Source: Eubacterium sp.
GTDB taxonomy: Bacteria; Bacillota; Clostridia; Lachnospirales; CAG-274
Direction: 5' to 3'
Assembly: GCA_020859645.1 (NCBI GenBank)
Contig: JAJBVU010000198.1
Span: 1 to 14,222, forward strand
Length of the DNA stretch: 14,222 nucleotides
Position 1 is the stretch's first letter, and every line of letters starts with the position of its first letter. The position numbers and the translations under genes were made by a program. Under the pieces are notes generated by a model, which made no database searches, had not been told where the DNA came from, and saw only the letters and a program-made list of their open reading frames with translations. Below are positions 1 to 6,526 of the stretch, in pieces.

Positions 1-78
1 AATTTTACTTTAAAAGAGTTGTCACAGACTGCACTTGCAGAAAATCTTAATTTTCTGCAGCGAAAGAAAGGAGATTGA
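1..78 (+). CDS. Possible C-terminal tail of an upstream gene (partial)
   Basis: The first forward frame is open from the window edge to a TGA at 76-78 and would encode about 25 C-terminal residues, beginning NFTLKELSQT and ending FLQRKKGD. The other two forward frames hit stops at 11-13 and 48-50. The stop lies five bases before the rel start and its last codons overlap the rel ribosome binding site, which is common within operons. Gene order in Clostridia often places recJ or apt before rel, but the tail is too short for me to recognise a family. The reading also covers a perfect 10-bp hairpin at 36-59, so it may instead be non-coding leader sequence. Confidence 0.35.
   Translation, partial: NFTLKELSQTALAENLNFLQRKKGD
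36..59 (+). other. Perfect 10-bp hairpin just upstream of rel
   Basis: The arms TGCAGAAAAT (36-45) and ATTTTCTGCA (50-59) are exact reverse complements around a CTTA loop (46-49). No T-tract follows, so it does not look like a standard intrinsic terminator. It ends eight bases before the rel ribosome binding site and could affect translation or mRNA stability of rel; that role is inference. Its stem pattern and loop closely match the hairpin at 2952-2977. Confidence 0.6.
67..73 (+). promoter_or_regulatory. Ribosome binding site of rel, decides the start codon
   Basis: AAAGGAG lies ten bases before the ATG at 84. An in-frame TTG at 75 would be only one base downstream of this site, too close for initiation, so the ATG at 84 is preferred. 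Confidence 0.8.
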
Positions 79-83
79 ACCAT

Positions 84-2354
84 ATGGCAGAAAAAAATAT
101 TTTAGTCAAAAAGCTGCCCGGCAGTGAAGGCGAAATAGGTTTGCCCTACGGCACACCTCCTTTCAGCTATGAAGAGCTTCACCGTCAGCTGATTGAAAGA
201 ATAAAAAAATACTACAATAAAAGTCTCGACAAGGTTGAAAAGGCTTATGAGCTTGCGAAGGAAGCCCACGAGGGTCAGCTTCGAAAGTCCGGTGAGCCTT
301 ATATAATCCACCCTCTTTCCGTAGCCCTTATTTTGGCTGATATGGAAATGGATATGGAGTCAATTGAAGCCGGGCTTCTTCATGACGTGGTTGAGGATAC
401 ACGTTTTTCCAAAAACGATATAACGGCTATGTTCAGCCCCAAGGTTTCCCTTCTTGTTGACGGCGTAACAAAGCTTAAAAAAATCAAATATACCGACAAG
501 CTTGAACAGCAGGCTGAAAACTACAGAAAAATGTTTATTTCTATGGCTAAGGATCTGCGTGTAATTATTATAAAGGTTGCCGACAGGCTTCATAATATGC
601 GTACGCTGGAATTTCAGCCCCCTAATAAGCAAAAGGAAATCGCACAGGAAACGCTGAATATCTACGCTCCCCTTGCAGATCGTCTGGGCGTAGCTTCTCT
701 TAAAAGCGAGCTTGAGGATCTGTCTCTGCGCTATCTCTACCCCGATGCATATTCTGATTTGGTTGAAAAGGTAAATGCCAAGCAGTCGGAGCGCATTCAG
801 TATATCGAAAATATTGTTGCAACAGTAAAAATTCTCTGTGAAGAAGCCAACATAGACTGCGAGGTAACAGGCAGACCAAAGCACTATTTTTCAATCTATA
901 AAAAAATGGTGAACCAAAACAAGACAATCGACCAGATTTTCGACCTTTTCGCTATAAGAGTTATAGTTGAAAACGTTAAAGACTGCTACAATGTTTTGGG
1001 GCTTGTTCACGATAAATATAAGCCTGTGCCCGGCAGATTTAAAGACTATATAGGTATGCCCAAGCCCAATAAATACCGTTCCCTCCATACTACTGTTTTG
1101 GACGAAAAGGGTATGCCCTTCGAGGTTCAGATAAGAACGTGGGAAATGCACAGGGTAGCGGAATACGGCGTTGCAGCCCACTGGAAATATAAAATAGGCT
1201 TAACGGATGTTAAAAATGAGGACAAGGACACTGTTTCGTGGCTTAACCAAATTTTGGAATGGCAGAACGATATGTCTGACAACAGCGAATTTATGGAGGC
1301 TGTTCAGACCGACCTTGATGCATATAACGATAACGTATATGTTTTTACCCCCTCAGGAGACTTGAAAACACTGCCTGCCGGCTCAACCCCGGTGGACTTC
1401 GCCTACTCTATTCACTCCGCCGTAGGCAACACTATGGTCGGCGCAAGAGTTAACGGAAAAATCATTCCTTTTGAATATACTCTTCAAAACGGCGACAGAG
1501 TCGAAATAGTAACAAGCCAAAACTCAAGAGGGCCTTCTATGGACTGGCTTAAGTTCGTAAAAAGCTCTCAAGCACGAAGCAAAATTAATCAGTGGTATAA
1601 GAAAATAAATAAAGAGGACAACGCAATTAAGGGCAAGGAGCTTTTGGAGAAGGAAGCCAAAAAGCGGGGCTACGAAATTTCAACCCTGTGTACAGGGGAC
1701 CGTATGAAGGCTGTTATGAACCGCTATGCCTTTAAGGACTGGGACTCTGTCTGCGCCGCAGTAGGTCACGGCGGTCTGAAGGAAGGTCAGGTTATAAACC
1801 GTCTTGTGGAGGACTATAAGAAAGAGCTTGAAAAGAACAAGATTTTTACAGCCGATGACGTTTTGGATAAAAGGGAAGAAGCCTCTCCCAACTATAAAAA
1901 CAGAAGCGGCGTTGTTGTTAAGGGCGTAGGCGATATTTCCGTCCGTTTCAGCAAGTGCTGTTCGCCTGTACCCGGCGACGAAATCGTAGGTTTTGTAACA
2001 AGGGGCAGAGGTGTTTCCATCCACAGAACCGACTGTGTAAACATTATAAATTTAAGCGAATCAGAGCGGTCACGTCTTATTGACGCAGAGTGGAACCTGC
2101 CTAAAAGCGAAAGATCCGCCTTTCAGGTGGAAATCAAGGTTGTGGGACTTTACAGAATGGATCTTCTTTCAAACATTCTTCAGGTTCTCTTTTCGGAAAA
2201 TACTGCCACCAAAAATGTCAACCTTCGTGTTGTAAAGGACGACGCCATTGTAGACCTTTCATTTATGGTCACAGGCAAAGACCAGCTTGAAAGCATTTGC
2301 AAAAAAATAAACCAAATCAGCGGAATTTATGAAATAGAAAGAACAAATACTTAA
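84..2354 (+). CDS. rel: Bifunctional (p)ppGpp synthetase/hydrolase (RelA/SpoT family)
   Basis: This cytoplasmic enzyme makes (p)ppGpp from ATP and GTP/GDP when uncharged tRNA sits on the ribosome, and hydrolyses it otherwise. With the ATG at 84 it has 756 residues, the usual length of long Rel proteins. The HD hydrolase domain spans about 45-200, with His76, the HD pair His100-Asp101 followed by ED at 104-105, and VADRLHNMRTL around 165-175. The synthetase domain spans about 240-370, with RPKHYFSIYKK at 264-274 and KYRSLHT at 330-336. RFKD at 318-321 fits the RXKD signature of bifunctional enzymes rather than the EXDD of synthetase-only RelA. A TGS domain (about 415-476), a Cys-Cys zinc-finger region (Cys625, Cys626, His647, Cys651) and a C-terminal ACT domain (about 679-750) follow. 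The N-terminus runs roughly 20 residues longer than I recall for Bacillus Rel. dtd follows after ten bases. Confidence 0.97.
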   Translation: MAEKNILVKKLPGSEGEIGLPYGTPPFSYEELHRQLIERIKKYYNKSLDKVEKAYELAKEAHEGQLRKSGEPYIIHPLSVALILADMEMDMESIEAGLLHDVVEDTRFSKNDITAMFSPKVSLLVDGVTKLKKIKYTDKLEQQAENYRKMFISMAKDLRVIIIKVADRLHNMRTLEFQPPNKQKEIAQETLNIYAPLADRLGVASLKSELEDLSLRYLYPDAYSDLVEKVNAKQSERIQYIENIVATVKILCEEANIDCEVTGRPKHYFSIYKKMVNQNKTIDQIFDLFAIRVIVENVKDCYNVLGLVHDKYKPVPGRFKDYIGMPKPNKYRSLHTTVLDEKGMPFEVQIRTWEMHRVAEYGVAAHWKYKIGLTDVKNEDKDTVSWLNQILEWQNDMSDNSEFMEAVQTDLDAYNDNVYVFTPSGDLKTLPAGSTPVDFAYSIHSAVGNTMVGARVNGKIIPFEYTLQNGDRVEIVTSQNSRGPSMDWLKFVKSSQARSKINQWYKKINKEDNAIKGKELLEKEAKKRGYEISTLCTGDRMKAVMNRYAFKDWDSVCAAVGHGGLKEGQVINRLVEDYKKELEKNKIFTADDVLDKREEASPNYKNRSGVVVKGVGDISVRFSKCCSPVPGDEIVGFVTRGRGVSIHRTDCVNIINLSESERSRLIDAEWNLPKSERSAFQVEIKVVGLYRMDLLSNILQVLFSENTATKNVNLRVVKDDAIVDLSFMVTGKDQLESICKKINQISGIYEIERTNT

Positions 2355-2364
2355 GGAGTATAAA

Positions 2365-2823
2365 ATGAGAGCTGTCTTGCAGAGAGTTAAATATTCTCAT
2401 CTTTCGGTTGAAAATCAGCCGACAGCTGAAATAAAGAGCGGAATTGTCGTCTTAATAGGCATAAAATCGGGAGACAATGAAGAGGTTTTTGCCAAAATAA
2501 TCGATAAAATCACTAATTTGAGGATTTTTGAGGACGAAAACGGAAAAATGAACCTTTCCGTTAAGGATATTAAGGGCGGAATTTTGGCTGTTCCCAACTT
2601 TACTCTTTATTCAGACTGCCGACACGGCAGACGACCCGACTTCGCCAAGGGCGCACCCCCTGCCGAAGCAAAAGCCGCCTTTGAAGCCTTTGTGAGCCGC
2701 CTTAAAGCTGCTTACCCCGATACCCAAACAGGTGTTTTCGGCGCAGATATGCAGGTTGAGCTTTTAAATGACGGACCTATAACCATAATTTTGGATAGTG
2801 ATGAGCTTATGCCGAATAAGTAA
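2365..2823 (+). CDS. dtd: D-aminoacyl-tRNA deacylase
   Basis: Dtd hydrolyses D-amino acids (and glycine wrongly attached to tRNA-Ala) from tRNA in the cytoplasm, keeping them out of translation. The 152 residues match the family's usual size of about 145-150. It opens with MRAVLQRV, as the family does, and carries the two active-site segments: VPNFTLYSD (76-84), followed by HGRRPDF, and NDGPITIIL (135-143) with the Gly137-Pro138 pair of the cross-subunit Gly-cisPro motif. The first segment departs from the usual SQFTL: Pro77 and Asn78 stand where Ser and Gln are normal. The ribosome binding site AAGGAG (2353-2358) overlaps the rel stop codon, so the two genes are probably co-transcribed and translationally linked. 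The rel-dtd pairing is widespread in Firmicutes. The identification is firm. Confidence 0.96.
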   Translation: MRAVLQRVKYSHLSVENQPTAEIKSGIVVLIGIKSGDNEEVFAKIIDKITNLRIFEDENGKMNLSVKDIKGGILAVPNFTLYSDCRHGRRPDFAKGAPPAEAKAAFEAFVSRLKAAYPDTQTGVFGADMQVELLNDGPITIILDSDELMPNK

Positions 2824-2852
2824 AAAAGCGAAAAACTTTCGGAAACCGACAG

Positions 2853-2870
2853 CCTCCCCTTGAGGGGAGG
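2853..2870 (+). repeat. GC-rich perfect hairpin at the left end of the element
   Basis: CCTCCCC and GGGGAGG pair exactly around TTGA, about 30 bases after the dtd stop. It could slow or partly stop transcription, but no T-run follows, so I do not call it a rho-independent terminator. Confidence 0.6.
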
Positions 2871-2951
2871 TGGCACCTCGTCGAACCTCGCTTTGCTCAT
2901 TTATTTATGCGTAAACGCACAAATAAGATGTCGCTTGCGGGTTCTCCTCTT

Positions 2952-2977
2952 TCGCTGAAAACCTTAGTTTTCAGCGA
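2952..2977 (+). repeat. Perfect 11-bp hairpin within the intergenic element
   Basis: The arms TCGCTGAAAAC (2952-2962) and GTTTTCAGCGA (2967-2977) pair exactly around a CTTA loop. The hairpin upstream of rel at 36-59 has the same loop and the same central arm pattern, with two compensated pair changes. Confidence 0.65.
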
Positions 2978-2984
2978 TTAAGGA

Positions 2985-3049
2985 ACACTTCCGCAGTGTT
3001 ATCTTGCTTCTGAATGAAATGAAGAAGCGAATAACACGCAGGCAAGTGT
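2985..3049 (+). repeat. Long imperfect hairpin in the right half of the element
   Basis: ACACTT (2985-2990) pairs with AAGTGT (3044-3049), GTGTTAT (2996-3002) with ATAACAC (3031-3037), and GCTTC with GAAGC near the tip, separated by small internal loops. A competing short hairpin, AACACT/AGTGTT (2984-2989/2995-3000), uses the same left arm, so two folds exclude each other. Confidence 0.5.
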
Positions 3050-3127
3050 GACGTGACGGAGAGGTGGGGCATTTTCCTTGCCTAATACTTAATTTTATCC
3101 TAAGACGCACTATATGGAGAGAATATA

Positions 3128-3751
3128 ATGAGAATTAAAACCTTTACAACCAGAGGTATGGACGAAAACTGTTATCTTATAATATGTGAAGAAACAAGCT
3201 GTGCTATTGCTGTTGACCCGGGAGACAAATTCCCCGAATTAACCGACTTTTTGAGAGAAAACAGCATAAGCCTTAAAGCCATTGTTTTAACCCATGCCCA
3301 CTATGACCACATTGGGGGCTTACAGTGGCTTAAAGATGAGACTAACGCTCCTGTTATCATCGGGGAAAACGAAGCGCAGGTTCTTGCCTCTCCCGAAATG
3401 AATTTAAGCCCTATGTTCGGAGCAGACCCCCTTTCAATGACAGCCGACAGGCTTCTTAAGGACGGGGAGGAATTTACCTTCGGTTCACTTACATTTAAAA
3501 CAATCGAAACCCCCGGTCACACTCCGGGAGGAATTTGTCTCTATTTCAAAAACGAGGGAGTTCTTTTCAGCGGAGACTCTCTTTTCGCTATGTCAATCGG
3601 CAGAACCGACTTCCCCGGAGGCAGCTATAAAAGCCTTGTAACCGCTCTTAAAGAAAAGGTTATGACACTGCCGGGCGAAACAAAGGTTTTCCCCGGTCAC
3701 GGACCTAAAACCTCTGTTGCCGCTGAACGCAAGCTAAACCCCTACTTATAA
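3128..3751 (+). CDS. MBL-fold metallo-hydrolase (glyoxalase II-like)
   Basis: This is a 207-residue soluble metallo-beta-lactamase-fold hydrolase of the short glyoxalase-II-like (YcbL-type) group. The metal ligands are in place: THAHYDH at 55-61 (His56, His58, Asp60, His61), His131 in TPGHTPGG, Asp150 in FSGDSLF, and His191 in FPGHGP. It lacks the extra C-terminal helical domain of classical glyoxalase II, as is normal for this short form. The likely reaction is hydrolysis of a thioester such as an acylated low-molecular-weight thiol, but the substrate cannot be read from the sequence. The ATG has a TGGAGAG ribosome binding site just upstream. It sits between dtd and hemZ, a common position in Clostridia, and hemZ starts 15 bases after its stop. 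The fold and metal site are certain; the physiological role is not. Confidence 0.92.
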   Translation: MRIKTFTTRGMDENCYLIICEETSCAIAVDPGDKFPELTDFLRENSISLKAIVLTHAHYDHIGGLQWLKDETNAPVIIGENEAQVLASPEMNLSPMFGADPLSMTADRLLKDGEEFTFGSLTFKTIETPGHTPGGICLYFKNEGVLFSGDSLFAMSIGRTDFPGGSYKSLVTALKEKVMTLPGETKVFPGHGPKTSVAAERKLNPYL

Positions 3752-3766
3752 AAAAGGAAGATAAAA

Positions 3767-5185
3767 ATGGATTATGTTATAAAAGGGCATAACTATGCAG
3801 ACGATATAATTACAATACTTCAGCTTTTCTACCCTAACACAGTCTGCACAAGGGTCGAAAGCCCAACCTTAAACTGCATAATATCCGAGCTTAAGGACGA
3901 TACAATTTCGGCGGTTCTTATTCTTGACGGCAGAGAAGCTTCACGAAAAAGCGAGCCTGCCCCCAAAGACACTGCTGACCTCAAACGGCGTTTAAAGCTT
4001 AACCTTTTTGACGTTCTTATGTCTTTTTATAAAATAACCCTGCCTTGGGGTGCCTTGACGGGGGTTCGCCCGGCGAAGCTTGTTACATCCCTGAGGACTT
4101 CTATGACGGACGACCGGGTTTCCGACTACCTTAAAAGTGAATATTATGTCAGGCAGGATAAAATCGACTTGGCAATGAAAATTTCTAAGTCGGAGGAAAG
4201 AATTATAAAAGCTTCGGACCCCAATGCGGTGAGTCTTTATATAGGCATTCCCTTCTGCCCTACACGCTGTCTTTACTGCTCATTTACGTCTTACCCAATG
4301 GCACAGTATAAAAACAAGGTTGACACTTATTTGGACGCTTTGGAAAAGGAAATTGCCTTTTGCGGAGACAACCTGAAGGATACCCCCATAGAGTCCATTT
4401 ATATCGGCGGCGGCACGCCTACTTCACTAAACCCTTCACAGCTTAACCGCCTTTTGACAATGGTTTTCAAAAGCTTCAAAGCTCCTAAGGAGTTCACAGT
4501 GGAAGCGGGCAGACCCGACACAATCACAGAGGAAAAGCTTAAAATAATAAGCTCCTTCGGCATAAACCGCATAAGCATAAACCCCCAAACCCTTAACGAT
4601 AAAACTCTTGCCCTTATAGGCAGAGATCACAAAACAGAGGACTTTTTAAAAGCCTTTGACTTGGCGAGAAGGTTAGGTATAGGTCATATAAACTGCGATA
4701 TAATTTTGGGCTTGCCCACAGAGGGAGAAGCTGAGGTCAGAACCACCTTAGAGGGTTTAAAGGCTCTTTCCCCTGAAAGCCTCACAGTTCATACACTGGC
4801 AGTAAAACGTGCTTCACGGCTTAAGGAAACCCTTGACAGCTACAGCCTTGCGGATTTTGACCTTATGGACAGGCTCTTAACCCTTTCGGCGGAATACACA
4901 AGGGAAATGGGGCTTTCCCCCTATTATATGTACCGCCAAAAAAATATGGTAGGCAATTTCGAAAACGTAAGCTACTGCAAGCCCAACCACGAATGTATTT
5001 ACAACATTCAGATTATGGAAGAAACCCAAAGCATAATCGCTATGGGCTGCGGAGGTTCGACAAAAACAGTTGACAAAGCTTCAAACAGAATAGAACGTAT
5101 TTTTAACGTTAAAAGCGTTGATGATTATATAACAAGAACAGATGAAATGATAGAAAGAAAGAAAAAAGGTCTTTCATGGAGGTAA
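3767..5185 (+). CDS. hemZ: HemZ-type radical SAM protein (coproporphyrinogen dehydrogenase-like)
   Basis: This 472-residue radical SAM enzyme belongs to the HemN/HemW/HemZ group; Bacillus HemZ is linked to oxygen-independent oxidation of coproporphyrinogen III. The iron-sulfur cluster motif is PFCPTRCLYCSF, with Cys164, Cys168 and Cys171. The residue two after the last Cys is Phe, as in HemZ and HemW, not the extra Cys of true HemN. The SAM-binding GGGTPTS is at 214-220. The region before the radical SAM core contains PWGALTGVRPAKL (93-105), a segment I associate with HemZ and not with HemN or HemW, which sets the assignment. AAAAAGGAAG precedes the ATG, and hisS starts three bases after the stop. 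No other haem-pathway gene is visible in this window, so the in vivo substrate is uncertain; a role in tRNA or haem metabolism would be inference. Confidence 0.92.
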   Translation: MDYVIKGHNYADDIITILQLFYPNTVCTRVESPTLNCIISELKDDTISAVLILDGREASRKSEPAPKDTADLKRRLKLNLFDVLMSFYKITLPWGALTGVRPAKLVTSLRTSMTDDRVSDYLKSEYYVRQDKIDLAMKISKSEERIIKASDPNAVSLYIGIPFCPTRCLYCSFTSYPMAQYKNKVDTYLDALEKEIAFCGDNLKDTPIESIYIGGGTPTSLNPSQLNRLLTMVFKSFKAPKEFTVEAGRPDTITEEKLKIISSFGINRISINPQTLNDKTLALIGRDHKTEDFLKAFDLARRLGIGHINCDIILGLPTEGEAEVRTTLEGLKALSPESLTVHTLAVKRASRLKETLDSYSLADFDLMDRLLTLSAEYTREMGLSPYYMYRQKNMVGNFENVSYCKPNHECIYNIQIMEETQSIIAMGCGGSTKTVDKASNRIERIFNVKSVDDYITRTDEMIERKKKGLSWR

Positions 5186-5188
5186 ATT

Positions 5189-6499
5189 ATGGCAAAGATT
5201 ATAACGCCTAAAATTCTGCCCGGGTTTATGGAGCTTCTTCCGCCCGAACAGATTTTGTTTAATAAAATAAAAGACACTATTAGAGAGGTTTATGAAAGCT
5301 TCGGCTTTCTGCCCTTAGACACCCCCACAATAGAATATTCCGAGGTTCTCTTGGCTAAGGCAGGGGGCGAAACGGAAAAGCAGATTTACCGCTTTAACAA
5401 GGGCGACAATGACCTTTCATTAAGGTTTGACTTAACAGTCCCCCTTGCCCGTTACGTTGCCCAGCACAGAAACGATTTAAACTTCCCCTTTAAGCGTTAT
5501 CAAATAAGCAAGGTTTTCAGAGGGGAAAGACCTCAAAAGGGTCGCTTTCGTGAGTTTTATCAGTGCGATATTGACATTATAGGCAGTGAAACATTAAGCC
5601 TTGTTTACGATGCGGAAATGCCTGCGGTAATTTACAACGTATTCAAAAAGCTTAACATAGGCGCATTCAAAATTAAGCTTAACAACCGCAAAATCTTAAA
5701 CGGCTTCTTCGAGGGCTTAGGTCTTGAGGACAAAACCGCCGATATTTTGAGAGTAATCGATAAAATAGAGAAAATCGGTGCCGAAAACGTAAGAGAAGAG
5801 CTTGTTAAGCTTGGAGCTGAAAAACAGGCTGATGAAATTATGAGCTTTGTTTCCATAAGCGGAACACCTGCGGAGAAGCTTGAAAAGCTTAAGGCTCTTT
5901 CCGTTGACAGTCCTAAATTCACAGAGGGCGTAGAAGAGCTTGAAAAGGTAACGGAGCTTCTTAAGACCTTCGGAGTAGATGAGGATTATTTCGACATCGA
6001 GCTGACCATAGCCAGAGGGCTTGACTATTACACAGGTACGGTTTATGAAACCGTTTTAACCGACTACCCCGGCTTAGGCAGTGTCTGTTCCGGCGGACGC
6101 TATGACAACCTTGCGGAATACTATACGAAACAGAAGCTTCCCGGAGTAGGCGTTTCTATAGGCTTAACAAGACTTTTCTCGCAGCTCAGAGAAAACAACA
6201 TAATTACCTCAGACAGCCTTTCAACGGCTAAGGCTCTGCTTCTGCCTATGAATGAGGGCTGTATACCTTATGCCCTTAAGGCAGCAACTGCTTTGAGAGA
6301 CAGCGGAACAGCTGCTGATATTTTCTACGGCGGTAAAAATATGAAGCAGAAAATGAAATATGCCGACCGTTCGGGAATTGGCTTTGCCCTTATTTTAGGC
6401 GAGGACGAGGTTAACAACCAAACAATAACGGTTAAAAATATGAAAACAGGCGAACAGCAAAGCATTAATTTTGATAATTTAACAGCTTTCTTTGCATAA
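5189..6499 (+). CDS. hisS: Histidyl-tRNA synthetase
   Basis: HisRS is a cytoplasmic class II synthetase that charges tRNA-His with histidine using ATP. The 436 residues are a little above the common 420-430. Class II motif 2 is FRGERPQKGRFREFYQCD (110-127). The histidine-specific loops are ARGLDYYTG (275-283) and SGGRYDNL (301-308), and motif 3 follows as GVSIGLTRLF (321-330). The last 95 or so residues form the anticodon-binding domain. These loops separate it from the catalytically inactive paralogue HisZ. The ribosome binding site TGGAGGT (5177-5183) lies inside the end of hemZ, so the two genes are translationally coupled. With only three bases between them there is no room for the T-box leader found before hisS-aspS in Bacillus. 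aspS follows after 27 bases, the usual Firmicutes order. Confidence 0.97.
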   Translation: MAKIITPKILPGFMELLPPEQILFNKIKDTIREVYESFGFLPLDTPTIEYSEVLLAKAGGETEKQIYRFNKGDNDLSLRFDLTVPLARYVAQHRNDLNFPFKRYQISKVFRGERPQKGRFREFYQCDIDIIGSETLSLVYDAEMPAVIYNVFKKLNIGAFKIKLNNRKILNGFFEGLGLEDKTADILRVIDKIEKIGAENVREELVKLGAEKQADEIMSFVSISGTPAEKLEKLKALSVDSPKFTEGVEELEKVTELLKTFGVDEDYFDIELTIARGLDYYTGTVYETVLTDYPGLGSVCSGGRYDNLAEYYTKQKLPGVGVSIGLTRLFSQLRENNIITSDSLSTAKALLLPMNEGCIPYALKAATALRDSGTAADIFYGGKNMKQKMKYADRSGIGFALILGEDEVNNQTITVKNMKTGEQQSINFDNLTAFFA

Positions 6500-6526
6500 C
6501 ATAAACACAACAGGAGATGAAACAAA

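Larger units (their letters stand above)
2824..3127. repeat. Structured intergenic repeat-like element, no gene
   Basis: This 304-base gap between dtd and the MBL-fold gene holds no convincing ORF but is dense in inverted repeats. In order: a 7-bp GC-rich hairpin at 2853-2870 (CCTCCCC/GGGGAGG, TTGA loop); a long imperfect hairpin at 2883-2944 (GAACC/GGTTC at its base, 10 of 11 pairs at 2901-2911/2916-2926); a perfect 11-bp hairpin at 2952-2977; and a long imperfect hairpin at 2985-3049. CACCTC (2874-2879) is complementary to GAGGTG (3061-3066) and would close the last three into a multi-branched structure. GTGAC is repeated in tandem at 3048-3057. The GGGGAGGTGG...GAGAGGTGGGG ends resemble dispersed palindromic repeats I recall from Ruminococcaceae genomes, which suggests a small non-autonomous (MITE-like) or REP-like element. 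Copy number cannot be judged from one window. No clear promoter for the next gene was seen. Confidence 0.6.

Noticed and set aside
360..884. Long reverse-strand ORF (174 codons) inside rel
   Set aside because: It lies wholly within a gene with firm family motifs, shows no recognisable domain and has cysteine- and aromatic-rich composition typical of an antisense shadow frame.
3068..3127. Promoter for the MBL-fold gene (TTGCCT at 3078 with TAAGAC at 3101)
   Set aside because: The spacing is right but the second box is a poor match to TATAAT, so I do not call it.
5186..5188. T-box leader expected before hisS-aspS
   Set aside because: Only three bases separate hemZ from hisS, so no T-box can be present there; none was seen in the other gaps.
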